A stretch of 64,000 nucleotides of DNA. It comes from Anaeramoeba ignava. Its lineage: Eukaryota; Metamonada; Anaeramoebidae. Location of the stretch: positions 1 through 64,000 of the forward strand of contig JAPDFW010000129.1 of assembly GCA_028826165.1 (NCBI GenBank). The letters are read 5' to 3'. Position 1 is the first letter of the stretch; every line of letters starts with the position of its first letter. This document shows positions 47,117 through 58,834 of the stretch, one piece after another. The position numbers were made by a program, and so were the translations under genes. The notes below the pieces were generated by a model. It made no database searches, was not told the DNA's origin, and saw nothing but the letters and a program-made list of their open reading frames with translations.

Positions 47117-47603
47117 TTTCTCCTTTTGATTCTTTCTTGATTTATTTTTCTTGTTAATTTTATTAAACTTTCCTTTATTTTATTGTTTTTTAATTAAATT
47201 ATAAAAATAAATTATCTTTTTATTTTATATTTTAATTATAAATCTTTTTAAAATTAATTCAAAATGAAAAAATTAAGATTCTTTTTTTGATTTAAAGGAT
47301 TTTTAATTGATTATTTTTATTTACAAATAAATTATTTTAAAGATTGAGAAAAAAAAAATATTTTTCTCCTTTTTTATTTTTTTTTTCATTTTTTTTTTTC
47401 ATTTTTTTTTTTGCTTTTATTTTTATCATCATTCCCTTTAAAAAAAAAAAAGAAAAACGAAAAGAAATTTTTAATTCAAATTGTTTCTCATTTGTTTTTC
47501 TTCTTATTTTGATCCTATTCTTTTAAAATTCTTTTATAAATTTTTTTATAAATTTTTTAACTTTACATTTTTGACTTTAACTTTTAACGTTTGACATTGA
47601 TTA
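47117..47603. other. Divergent spacer between lipin and the scaffold-like gene
   Basis: 487 bp of AT-rich DNA with T-runs including TTTTTCATTTTTTTTTTTCATTTT (47384-47412, about 200 bp before the ATG at 47604) and a TTTTAACTTTACATTTTTGACTTTAACTTTTAACG-like stretch at 47557-47590 next to the start. No gene is seen. Confidence 0.5.
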
Positions 47604-50484
47604 ATGGCAGAACATAAAACTAAAATTTCAATCAAAACAGATACAACAATAGAAAAAGTTTCTTTTGGATTTAATGGTCTTTTTTCAGGGCCAGTTGTCA
47701 ATGCCAAAAAAATTAAAATCTCAAAAAGAGAACAAACAAATTTGGCAAAATTCCCTGTTTATTTAAATTCACGTGGAGAACCTTTTAATTTATATTTTAA
47801 TCCAGTTTCAATTAATGGTAAAAAAGTTATTTTAAAAGAAGAAAAAAAAACCAAATTTCGCAAAAAAAATTTATTATTATTTTTTTTTTTGATCGTTTTT
47901 TTTAATTTTCCTCTTTTTATTTAATTTTTTTTTTATTTTCTTTTAGATTTAAAAAAACTTTCAAATGAAGATAATCAATCCAAAAATTTTGAAGAAAAAA
48001 AATTTACTTCATTTAATTCTTTAGATAAATTTCCAGATCCAAATAATTTTATAAATTATCAAGAAGTAAATTAAAAATTAAAATTCATTTTGAAATTATA
48101 ATTAAAATTCATTTTGAAATTATAATTAAAATTCATTTTGAAATCAAAATTAAAATTGATTTTAAAATTATAATTAAAATTCATTTATAAAATTGAAATT
48201 AAAATTCATTTTAAAATTGAAATTAAAATTAATTAAAATTAAAATTAAAATTAAAATTAAAATTAAAATTAAATTTAAAATTAAAATTAAAATTAAAATT
48301 AAAATTAAAATTAAAATTAAAATTAAAATTAAAATTAAAATTAAAATTAAAATTAAAATTAAAATTAAAATTGAAATTAAAATTCATTTTAAAATTAAAA
48401 TTAAAATTAAAATTAAAATTAAAATTCATTTTGAAATTATAATTATAATTAAAATTAAAATTGAAATTAAAATTAAAATTAAAATTAAAATTAAAATTCA
48501 AATTAAAATTAAAATTAAAATTAAAATTAAAATTAAAATTAAAATTCATTTTGAAATTCATTTTTAAATTAAAAATTAAAATTCATTTTGAAATTAAAAT
48601 TAAAATTAAAATTAAAATTAAAATTAAAATTAAAATTAAAATTAAAATTAAAATTAAAATTAAAATTAAAATTATAAATAAAATTAAAATTAAAATTGAA
48701 ATTCATTTTGAAATTATAATTAAAATTAAAATTAAAATTAAAATTAAAATTATAATTGAAATTAAAATTAAAATTAAAATTAAAAAATTTTAGTATGAAA
48801 AAGCTGTTTTGGAATGGAAAGGAAAAATAGAAAAAGAACTTGGATATATTTGTCTACCAACAATCATTGGAAAAACATACTATCGTCCAAAAGAGGTTAC
48901 AGTATTTAATTTCAAAAATAAACAAATAAATTGAAATATTTTATTAATTTTCTTTTTTTTTTAAATAAAAACAAAAAGGAACCTTTACCTTCAGAATCAG
49001 AAGTAACTCAAGGATTAACAGAACAAGATTTTGATTTTGAAACAGAAAATTATAGTGAATTTGAGTAAAAATTCATTTATTAATTCCTTTTAATTTTCAT
49101 TTATAAAAAAATTTTTCAAAAATATTTATATTTAAAAAAAAAGTGATACGGAATTATTTGATGATGATGATTTTACTGATTCAGATACTCTAGAAAATAA
49201 TCCTGATTCAATTAAAATCTCAAAAGAAAATTTAAATGCTTTTTTAAATGAAAATGAAAATGAAAATCAAAATCAAAATCAAAATGAAAATGAAAATAAA
49301 AATCAAAATCAAAATGAAAATGAAAATCAAAATCAAAATGAAAATGAAAATGAAAATGAAAATATAAATCAAAATGAAAATATAAATCAAAATGAAAATC
49401 AAATCAAAAAAATCAAAATCAAAATCAAAAATCAAAATCAAAATCAAAATCAAAATCAAAATCAAAATGAAAATGAAAATGAAAATCAAAATCAAAATCA
49501 AAATCAAAATCAAAATCAAAATCAAAATGAAAATCAAAATCAAAATCAAAATCAAAATCAAACTCCAAAAAAAGAGACTCCAAAAAAACAAAATAAAATA
49601 ACAATAATTGAAACTTCAAATTCAAAAATAAAAGCAAATTCAGAAAACAAAAAATTAATTCTCACTCCTTTACAACAATTAAAATTATTACAAGCATTTG
49701 ATCAAGGACAAGATTTGTAAAAAAAAATTTATATTTTGATAAAAAAAAAATCACATAAATTATTTTATTAAGAAGGAAAAAATTTGAATGAAATATTTGA
49801 ATTAATTTTAAATTTAGATCCAAAATTGATCTTGATAGTTTTAATTTTGATGTTTCAAAAGCAGTTTCTCAATTTCTTGAATGGAATTCACAATTAATTC
49901 CACAAGAACCAAATCCACATTTTTATAAAACTTATGAACAATTTGAACGTGCTTATTATAGATGGACTCAAATATGTTATTCTATGTTGAATGAAATTCC
50001 ACTTCATTCAGATCAATTTCAAGAACAAATTGGTTTAACACAACCAAGAGTAAATTTTAATTTCAATTTCAAAATGAAATTTAATTTATAATTTTAATTT
50101 AAATTTAAATTTAAATTTATAATATCAAAATTAATTTTAATTTTAATTCAATTTCAAAATGAATTTTCATTTTAATTTTAAATTTATAGAAAAATCAAAT
50201 TCAACAAGAAGCTAAAAAAAAAGATATTCCTTGTGTTCATAATAATTGGTCTAATGCTATAACAAATGTTTTACAAGAATATAGTTTAAAAGTAAAACAA
50301 AAATTTATTATCAAAAGTTTTTTATTGGAATTATTTAAAATTCAAATTATTTTTTTTATAAAAGTCTCCTCGTTTTTTAAGAAAAAATTCTTCAGATTCT
50401 TCACCTAGTTTTTTTTCAATTTCTTTATTTAATTCTCATCAAAAAAAGGTAATTTATATTAAAAATATATTTATTTAATATATA

Positions 50485-50516
<32 letters not shown>

Positions 50517-53500
50517 TGAATGATTTAAAAAATTAGGAAGAAATTCAATCATATTTTGGGAAAGTTTTAAAAATAATTCAAGAAAATCAAGAAAAATTTG
50601 GCAAAAATACATCGCCAATTTGTGGCAAATTACATGGAGTTTTAAAAGTAAATTTAACAAAAGAAATTTGGAAATTGTTTAAAAAATGATTGAAAAATTA
50701 AAAAAAAAAAAGAAATTTAGCCCAAATCAAAGTGGCGCAACTTTAATTTCAAATGGAGCTCTTTTGAATAATTATTTTTCAGCAAATGATTCAAAACGTT
50801 TTGATTCAGAATCAATAATTGAAGGAAATGAATTAGATTTTTCTGTTCCAGAATATGATTTAAGAAACACAGTAGTTTTTATCTTCAACAAAAAACAAAA
50901 AACAAAAAACAAATTTAATCAATTATTCAAATTTTTTATTCAAATTTAAAGATTCAATTTAATAATATTAGGGAAAATTCAGTTTATGCCAATAAAATTA
51001 GAACTCAAATTTTATTAGTTCGTTTTGAAAGAAGAAATCAACAATATTATTCATGGCAGAATTTAAAAAAATATCCTCCTTCTGTTTGTGAAATTAATCT
51101 TTATTCTTTTTATGAAAAAATTTATTTATTTATTTATATTTTCAAAAATTTTTAGTATCAACAAAAAATTAATCAAAAAATTGAAGAGATTATTCAAAAA
51201 GATGATTTTAATCTTGAAGATTTTATTAATGCTTTAATATCACCACAAGTACTTACAAACAAAATTAAAATGAATAATTTATTTTTAGAAATCAAATTAA
51301 AAAAAATCAAATTAAAAAAAATCAAATTAAATTAAAAAAATTTAGCTTGTTAATCAATTTGAAGAATTATTAGAAAAATTAAAAACAAAACAAAGAAAAA
51401 AGGAAGATGATGAAAATTTTATAGATGAAGACGAAAAATTATTTCTTTCAGTGATTCGAGTTGAACAAATATCATCAATTCTTGACCTTTTTGATTTGAA
51501 TTTTGATCAATTAATTCATGTTAAAATAAGTCGATTTATTTATGAAATGATGAAAACAGAAATAGGAGTAACTGTTTTGAATCATTTAGTTTCTCAAAAA
51601 GAGGTTCGATATCTTTATTTTTTTACTTATGGACTTTCAATTTATTCGTCTATACCAGTTGAATTATTTCCAAATATTGAAGAAATGAGATGGGTTATTG
51701 AAAAAGTAATTTTAAATTTAATTAAAATTAAAATTCATTTATAAAATTCATTTATAAAATTTAAAATTCATTTACAAAATTAAAATTAAAATTAAAATTT
51801 AAATTCAATTAAAATTAAAATTCATTTATAAAATTCATTTATAAAATTAAAATTAAAATTAAAATTCATTTATAAAATTCATTTATAAAATTTAAAATTA
51901 AAATTAAAATTAAAATCAAAATTCATTTATAAAATTAAAATTAAAATTCATTTATAAAATTCATTTATAAAATTAAAATTAAAATTCATTTATAAAATTA
52001 AAATTAAAATTAAAATCAAAATTCATTTATAAAATTAAAATTAAAATTCATTTATAAAATTAAAATTAAAATTAAATTTAATTGATTTGAATTGAAAATA
52101 GAAATTCGGAAAAGGAACTTCCTTTTTAGACTTTTTAAAAGAACTTCAAATCCTTTATTATTTACGAACAATTTTACAAATACTTAGATCAATAGATAGT
52201 CTTAGAATATTTCTGGAAAAAAGTATTGTCGAACAAGAAAAAGTAGTAATAGGTTTTGTGGAGAAAAAACCTGATATTTTAACAAAAGATTTATTAGATG
52301 GAATGCGGTCATCATCATCAACAATGTCTGCATTTTTTGTGTTTCTATTTATACAAACATTAAAATGCGAATATAAAGGATTCAAGAAAATTGTTTTTGG
52401 AAAGAAAATAGACCTGATTGCTGCAATACGCGTTCTTGGAAAATCAAAATATCAACACTCACAAAACGCGGCAGCAAGAATTTGGGATTTTATGAAGACA
52501 GCAAAGTTTCTGAAACTTTTCCTCCGAATTTACTCTGAAAATCACATTGTTTCAGATCTTTTTTCACATCTTGAAGTGGAGGATGTTTATTCCTTTTTAA
52601 CAAAACAATTTGAAGAAGCAAGTAAAATTATGCAAGAAAAAATACTTGCAAAGAAAAAAAACCCGAAAAATCGGGGAAAAAAAGGCAAAAGAGAAAGAAA
52701 AACAGATTCGAAATTGGATCATTCGAAATCAAAGACTGAAGCGCATGAATTCCACAAGAACGTGATGAAATTGCCATCAAAAATATCGACACTTGCAGTG
52801 TCTTTTGGATGTTATATATTTGAGCAGTTTCCAGAGTTTCCTGATTGGATCAACAAAGAGGGAACTGTGGCAATATTATCACCAAATCTTTTTTGGCTTT
52901 TATTATCGGGGTTGCGCTACTCAGTCACACATGGAGAATACACGGCGGAATGCCAAGGAATATCGAGTTTTGCACTCGAAATGATTAAGTGTCTTTTACT
53001 TCTTAAAAATGTAGTTGGAACGCCTTATTTGGCGAAAATGGAGCCGCGAAAAATTGATAAAAAACGCAGTTTGCCGCAGAAAAATCAACTCCTTGTTTCG
53101 CGAAATGATCTGAAAACATTGCTTTTCTTGATCGAAAATTCGCCGCAAGAAGAATATGGATTCAAAACTAATATTTTGGAAATTTTCCGTTATTTGATGA
53201 AGGAACGGTCGGTTTTCAAAGAAGCTTTTGAGACAAATTTCAATCTTGCTTATAAAATTAAGGATTTTTGTTCTGATGGAAATGATATTAATTTCAACCG
53301 CAATGCTTGGCGAACATTTTATCAATTTTTTCATTATCACACAAAAATATGTCAAAAATTTATTAAGAATAATATAATATCTTCTTTTATGGAATCAATT
53401 TCGATCCATTCACGCTTGCCTTGTTCTCATGGATTGCGCTATTTTGGAAAGCTTCTTCAGATCAATATCATCAATTCAAACCGCATTTCAAAAGGAAAAG

Positions 53501-53799
53501 TTTCTGCAAGGCATAATTACAAAGACTCAATCAAATCCTTTGAAAAAGATGCTAAATTAATTGCAGATCATTTACTTCAAAGAGGTCTTTTTGTCCGTTT
53601 TCATATTTTGTATAAAAACTCTATTAAATCTGATAATTTTATTAATTTCTCTCAACTCTATCAAATTTATAATGTTATTTCTTATGCTCCTCATTGTTCC
53701 AAATTGAGAAATGAAATTCGTAAAGATGATTCTTACAGAAAAGGTATTGAATTCTTCCAAAACATTAAAAAACCAAAAGATTCTCAAGATAAAAAGTGA
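47604..53799 (+). CDS. Large scaffold-like protein of unknown function, at least 14 exons
   Basis: Exons by GT-AG and phase: 47604-47817, 47947-48065, 48794-48895, 48979-49064, 49144 to about 49717, 49818-50049, 50190-50291, 50365-50448, 50537-50647, 50713-50871, 50972-51083, 51156-51248, 51346-51705, 52102-53799. All joins close in phase except 50871/50972 (one base off). The N-terminus is MAEHKTKISIKTDTT. Exon 5 is acidic, then an NE/NQ repeat. Later exons are helix-rich (KAVSQFLEWNS, RAYYRWTQICYSMLNEI, NKIRTQILLVRFERR). The last exon (565 residues) reads like an alpha-solenoid (RTILQILRSIDSLRIFLEKS, GMRSSSSTMSAFFVFLFIQT) with a basic insert KNRGKKGKRERK. I do not recognise a named domain. 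The size, low-complexity linkers and helical C-terminus suggest a scaffold; the Dictyostelium ScaA type is one family to test, by recollection only. Confidence 0.7.
48070..48785. repeat. AAATTA hexamer satellite in intron 2 of the scaffold-like gene
   Basis: (AAAATT)n interrupted by ATTCATTTTGAAATTA units fills the 728-bp intron 48066-48793. Open frames on both strands (KIKIKI, NFNFNF) are period artefacts. Confidence 0.93.
49245..49560 (+). repeat. GAAAAT/CAAAAT coding repeat in exon 5
   Basis: Encodes an NE/NQ tract of about 100 residues with a short KIKIKIK slip that returns to frame. Confidence 0.85.
51706..52099. repeat. ATTCATTTATAAAATTAAA repeat in intron 13 of the scaffold-like gene
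   Basis: Fills most of the intron 51706-52101, with the same kind of unit as eL8 intron 2. Confidence 0.9.
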
Positions 53800-53939
53800 T
53801 TGAATTTTTTTTCTTTTTTTCTTTCTTTCTTTTTTTTTCTTTTCAATTTTCTTTTTAAAATAAATTTTTTTAATTTTAATTTTTAAATTTTTAAATGAAT
53901 TTTTAAATGAATTTTTTAAATGAATTTTTTAATTGGAAA

Positions 53940-55660
53940 TTAAAATAAAAGCATCCGATTTGCTCTGAAAATTAAATCAATAATCTTATTTTGTTTTGAA
54001 GAAAGAAAAGGTCTCAATTCAAGACTAATAGATTGAAAATTAGTTCTATCAGATTGTTGAATAGAAATTAAAATTTCACTAAAAAGACTAAAAAAATCAT
54101 CTTTTGAAAGATAATTTTGGTCAAATAACCGACATGATAAAGAAGGTTCCTTTTCTTGCTCATTTGAATCCTTATATAATATCTCTTGAAGTTCTGCAAG
54201 CACATTTGTTGCAACTGGATACCGATGAAGAAGTAAATAAAGTAAAAATAAAGTCACTCTTGAATCAAGTCCAACTTGTTCAAAATAAATTATATCTTCT
54301 GATTTTTTTTCTTGTGAAAAATTCGAAAATATCCTTTTTTTCTGCTCCAAAATATCCTGTTCAAGTTCTATCATCATTTCATCTTCAATTTGCTTCGCTT
54401 TCTTTTTCTCTTCTTCTATTTTTTTTGCTTTCTTTTTCTCTTCTTCAGTTTGTTTTCCTTTTCTTTCAATTTTTTTCTTTTTTCCTTCAATAAATTCAAT
54501 TTTTGTTTTTGCTTGAATTTTTCCTTCAATTTCTTGTAAATTAATTGAGAAAGAAATTTTTTTTGAATTTGATTTTAAATTTTCATTTGATTTTAAATTT
54601 TCATTTGATTTTAAATTTTCATTTTGATTTTAAATTTTCATTTGATTTTAAATTTTCTTTTGATTTTAAATTTTCTTTTGATTTTAAATTTTCTTTTGAT
54701 TTTAAATTTTCTTTGGATTTTGAATTTTCTTTTGATTTGGATTTGGATTTTGAATTTGAATTTTGAATTTGAATTTGAATTTTCGTTTAATTTTGATCTT
54801 TCTTTTAATTTTGGAATTGTTTTATTTGTTTGAATTGATTGAATTTTTAAATTTTCTTGAATTTTTGGATTTTCTTGAATTGTTAAATTTTCTTCTTTAG
54901 TTTCCAAATCAAGTCTTAAACTTCTTTTAAGAGATAAAAAGTTATTAAGACTTGAGAGTTGTGATACAATTGTCAAGATGAATTTGAGTAAATAGTTAAT
55001 TGTTTTACAAGCTTTTGAATAATTTTGCGAATCAATTAAACAATCAACTGATTGTTTAAGAAGAAAAACAAATAAAGTTGGATTATCATTTTTGACAAGC
55101 AATGCTGTTTGTTCAAAAAACAACGAGGATTGAGAAAACTCCCCAACAGATCGCATTGAGAGAGCGAGTTGATAATAAGTATTCGCAGCTAAAATGGGAA
55201 AATTCTTCTGCTTGTAGAAATATGCCGATTGCAGTGAGTAAAGCATACCTGCTGTTTGGTTATTATAAAGATTGGGATAATTCAATGATTTTGTGAGCTC
55301 GATATTCTCTCTTAAAAAATCCCCGCCTGCTTCTGATAAATATGCTGCTTGATGAAGTTGATCTCCTAATGAATTATAACACTTTGATATTGAAGCTGAA
55401 CATAAACCTGCATATGAATAATCCTTTTTGGCTTTGAATTTGTCACGAAGACTCAGAAAATCTTCGATCGCTTGATTGTATTTAGGCTTCCTCATGAACC
55501 GTCTTTTGATGTTGTTTTTTAATGGATGAATTTTAATTAAATTTTTAAATCGATTTTTTTTATTTTTAATTTAAATTTTTTTTTTTAAAATTTTTAATAA
55601 ATTTTTTTTTAACTTTTTTAATGATTGAAATGTTTTATTAAGTTGTGCTAAATCGCTCAT
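53940..55660 (-). CDS. F8A1: F8A/HAP40 (huntingtin-associated 40-kDa protein) homologue, two exons
   Basis: TPR-like alpha-helical protein; in animals HAP40 is the stable partner of huntingtin and links it to RAB5 endosomes. Exon 1 55660-55614 (MSDLAQLNKTFQSLK), 111-bp phase-2 intron, exon 2 55502-53940. The join restores SLKKRFMRKPKYNQA, matching the KKRFLRKPN motif of HAP40. Helical repeats follow (AGLCSASISKCYNSLGD, YLSEAGGDFLRE, ANTYYQLALSMRSVGE). A Lys/Asn-rich insert comes next, including an ENLKSK repeat at 54560-54750 in which the frame slips (net one base missing or two extra). A charged coiled coil and the conserved C-terminal part FQSISLELRPFLSSKQNKII complete the protein, about 536 residues against 371 in human; the excess is the insert. 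Convergent with the scaffold-like gene. Confidence 0.75.
54560..54755 (-). repeat. 18-bp coding repeat (ENLKSK/N) in the HAP40 homologue
   Basis: About ten units of AAATTTTCATTTGATTTT or AAATTTTCTTTTGATTTT (plus strand); one unit near 54620 has 19 bases. This is where the reading frame changes. Confidence 0.8.
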
Positions 55661-55759
55661 TTCTTGTTATTGGAAAATTTTTGAAAAGAAAAAAAATGAA
55701 AAAAAATGAAAAAAAATTTGAAAAAGAAAAAGAAAATTTGAAAAAATGAAAGAATTTTT

Positions 55760-57227
55760 TTAAATGAAAAAAGTTTCAAGTTCTTCAACTTCCCAATAAT
55801 CAAAAGAACCTGCTAAATAACTTTTAGCTTCATTTGATCTGTATTGAATTCCATTAGGTAAATTGTAACAAAGACCAAAATTTGAAAAATTGTTTAAGAA
55901 ATGATCCAAAGAAATATCATCTTTTCCAAAACATGGTCCACAATCAGGATGATAATAAAGTGCAAATTTTTCTTTTCCTTGTTTGATTGTAAACTTTTCA
56001 GGTTCTCTATCATTCTTATCATTACTTAATGAGAAAAATAAATGCATTTGGATCTGAAATATATCCATCAACTCCTGTATAATTCGTCCATTTTGATTCA
56101 TCACTTATCCATCCAATTGAAGTAAATCCTCCAAAAATAAAATTCTTGTTGGATTTGATAATAACTAATGTTTTTCCTTGATTATCACAAATATCATGCC
56201 ATTTTTCATAATTAATTCCATCTTTTTTTGTTGAATATCCTTTTTGCATTTTGAAAAAGAATTCATTATCATTTATCCATTCTTTTATTTTCTTAAAATG
56301 AATTAATTCTTTGATAATTTTTGATTTAAATCTTATTCTTGATTGGAAAATGAATGAATTTTCATTTTGAAATTCATTTTGAATAAATTCTTTCAATTCG
56401 TTTTCATTTTCTTGAAGTTTTTGGAATTGAATTAATTTTTGTGAAATTTGTTTTGGAATTAAATTTTGTTTCAAAATATCTTTAAGTTCTTGTTTTGAGT
56501 AATCAATAAATCTAATTTTATCAATAATATTTGAAATTTGATCTTGTAATTTTTCTTTTTCTTATTGAGTTTTTCAATTCTTTTTTCTTGATTAATATTT
56601 GATTTATGTTTTCCCCATTTTATTATTGATTGAAATAGTTCAAATTCATTTGTTTCAACATCATGACGTGATAAAATTGAATTTAAATGATTTTCTTCAA
56701 GTTCAAGAAAAAATGGAGTTTTAATAAATTTATCAAGATTTTCAAAAATAAATTGATAACAAGAATCCAATAATTGATTTAAGTTCATTGTTTCAGATAA
56801 TTTAAGAATATCAACAATAGTTTCAATTTGTAAATGGTTTTTGATAAAATTTGAAGAAATTCCAATTAATTCATCAATTAAATATTTTGATGAAAAAATT
56901 AAAATTTCAATTGCATTTTCTAAATTAATTTTAATTTTTCCTGAATAAAAATAATTTAAAATTGAAGATAGAATTGAACTTGAAACATCTTTTAGAATTA
57001 ATTTATTATTTTCTTGAAATTCTTTTGTTTTTGATTTAAAAAGAGTTTTAAAATAATAACTTCTTGAAGAAAGAATTGATTTATGAGTTTTAAATGAAAT
57101 TTTGATTTTGTTCACAAATTATTTCAAAATCAAAATAACTTTCTTCTTCATTTTCTTTTTGATTTTGATTTTGAAATAAATTTTTTAAATCATTTGAAAG
57201 TTTTTCTAAATTTGAATAAGTTTCCAT
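55760..57227 (-). pseudogene. BTB-BACK-TLDc protein, copy A (three frameshifts)
   Basis: First of four tandem copies of a BTB adaptor with a C-terminal TLDc domain. It starts METYSNLEKLSNDLKNLF at 57227. Breaks: an extra T near 57105 (AAATTTTGATTTTG against AAATTTGATTTTG in copies B and D); rearranged bases near 56555-56570 in the Lys-rich linker; and an extra A near 56034 in the TLDc region. The BTB, BACK and TLDc parts are each readable in their own frame. With three breaks in 1.5 kb against none in copies B and D, it is probably decaying. Confidence 0.75.
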
Positions 57228-57288
57228 TTTTTATTTAAAATGAAAAAAATGAAAAATGAAAAATGAAAAATGAAAAATAAAATTTTTT

Positions 57289-58782
57289 TTAAATAAAAAA
57301 AGTTTCAAGTTCTTCAACTTCAAATGAAGAAGAACCAGCTAAATAACTTTTAGCTTCATTTGTTTTATATTTAATATCATTAGGTAAATTATAAGTATGT
57401 CCAAAATTTGAATCACCTTGTTTTAAATTAGAATTAAAACAAAAATCATGACTTTTATAAATATTTTCTCCTCCAAAATTTGGACCAAAATGTTGATTAT
57501 AATAAATTGCATAATCTTCGAAATTTGATTTAATTTTAAATATCTCAGGTTTTCTATCATTCTTATCATTTCTTAAGGAGAAAATAAATGCATTTGGATC
57601 TGAAATATAACCATTATTTCCATAATTATCTGACCATTTTGATTTATCATTTGTAAATCCAATTGAAGTAAATCCTCCAAAAATAAAATTATCTTTGGAT
57701 TTAATAATAACTAATGTTTTTCCTTTATTATCACAAATTGAATGCCATTTTTTACAATCAATTCCTTCTCTTTTTGTTGAATATCTTTTTTCCATTTTGA
57801 AAAAGAATTCATTATCATTTATCCATTCTCTTAATTTATCAGCATATTCATTAACTTGAATAATCTCTGAATCTAATTTGAATCTTGTTTTGAAAATGAA
57901 TGAATTTCCATTTTCTTTTTGAATAAATTGAATAAATTCTTTCAATTTATTTTCATTTTCTTGAATTATTTGGAAATAAATTAATTTTTGTGAAATTTGA
58001 TCTGGAATTAAATCTTCTTTCAAAGTATCTTCAAGTTCTTGTTTTGTGAAATCAATAAATCTGATTTTATGAATAATATTTGAAATTTGATCTTGAAATT
58101 TTTCTTTTTCTTTTTTTTTGAGTTTTTGATTATCTTTTTCTTGATTAATATTTGATTTATGTTTTCCCCATTTTATTATTGATTGAAATAGTTCAAATTC
58201 ATTTATTGGAATTTTATCATTTGATAATATTGAATTTAAATGATTTTCTTCAAGTTCAAAAAAAAATGGAGTTTTAATAAATTTATCAAAATTTTCAGAA
58301 ATAAATTGATAAGCAAAATACAATAATTGATTTAAATTCATTGTTTCAGATATTTTAAGAATATCAACAATACTTTCAATTTGTAGATTCTTTTTGATAA
58401 AATTTGAAGAAATTTCAATTAATTCATCAATTAAATATTTTGATGAAAAAATTAAAATTTGAATTGCATTTTCTAAATTAATTTCAATTTTTCCTGAATA
58501 AAAATAATTTAAAATTGAAGATAGAATTGAACTTGAAACATCTTTTAGAATTAATTTATTTTCTTGATATTCTTTCATTTTAGATTTAAAAAGAGTTTTA
58601 AAATAATAACTTCTTGAAGAAAGAATTGATTTATGAGTTTTAAATGAAATTTGATTTTGTTCACAAATTATTTCAAAATCAAAATAACTTTCATCTTCAT
58701 TTTCATTTTCATTTTGATTTTGATTTTGAAATAAATTTTTTAAATCATTTGAAAGTTTTTCTAAATTTGAATAAGTTTCCAT
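57289..58782 (-). CDS. BTB-BACK-TLDc protein, copy B (intact)
   Basis: 497 residues from METYSNLEKLSND at 58782; an upstream in-frame start at 58878 is less likely because METYSN is conserved in all four copies and follows the TCATTTTT leader. BTB domain at about residues 30-130 (FDFEIICEQNQISFKTHKSI, SSRSYYFKTLFKSKMKEYQ), BACK region to about 240 (FELFQSIIKWGKHKSN, IDFTKQELEDTLKEDLIP), TLDc from about 330 (CKKWHSICDNKGKTLVII, NFIFGGFTSIGF, SYLAGSSSFEVEELETFFI). BTB-BACK proteins serve as cullin-3 adaptors. The TLDc fold is known from oxidation-resistance and V-ATPase-binding proteins. No internal break. Confidence 0.9.
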   Translation of the reverse strand: METYSNLEKLSNDLKNLFQNQNQNENENEDESYFDFEIICEQNQISFKTHKSILSSRSYYFKTLFKSKMKEYQENKLILKDVSSSILSSILNYFYSGKIEINLENAIQILIFSSKYLIDELIEISSNFIKKNLQIESIVDILKISETMNLNQLLYFAYQFISENFDKFIKTPFFFELEENHLNSILSNDKIPINEFELFQSIIKWGKHKSNINQEKDNQKLKKKEKEKFQDQISNIIHKIRFIDFTKQELEDTLKEDLIPDQISQKLIYFQIIQENENKLKEFIQFIQKENGNSFIFKTRFKLDSEIIQVNEYADKLREWINDNEFFFKMEKRYSTKREGIDCKKWHSICDNKGKTLVIIKSKDNFIFGGFTSIGFTNDKSKWSDNYGNNGYISDPNAFIFSLRNDKNDRKPEIFKIKSNFEDYAIYYNQHFGPNFGGENIYKSHDFCFNSNLKQGDSNFGHTYNLPNDIKYKTNEAKSYLAGSSSFEVEELETFFI

Positions 58783-58834
58783 TTTTAAATTAAAATGAAA
58801 AAAATGAAAAATGAAAAAATGAAAAAATAAAATT

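Noticed and set aside
48193-48793. KIKIKI and NFNFNF open frames
   Set aside because: They lie within the hexamer-filled intron 2 of the 47.6-kb gene, whose flanking exons join in phase.
50648-50712. A frameshift reading through VNLTKEIWKLFKK into KLKKKKKFSPNQSG
   Set aside because: A 65-bp GT...AAAAG intron joins the flanking exons in phase 0 without any indel, so the intron is the simpler explanation.
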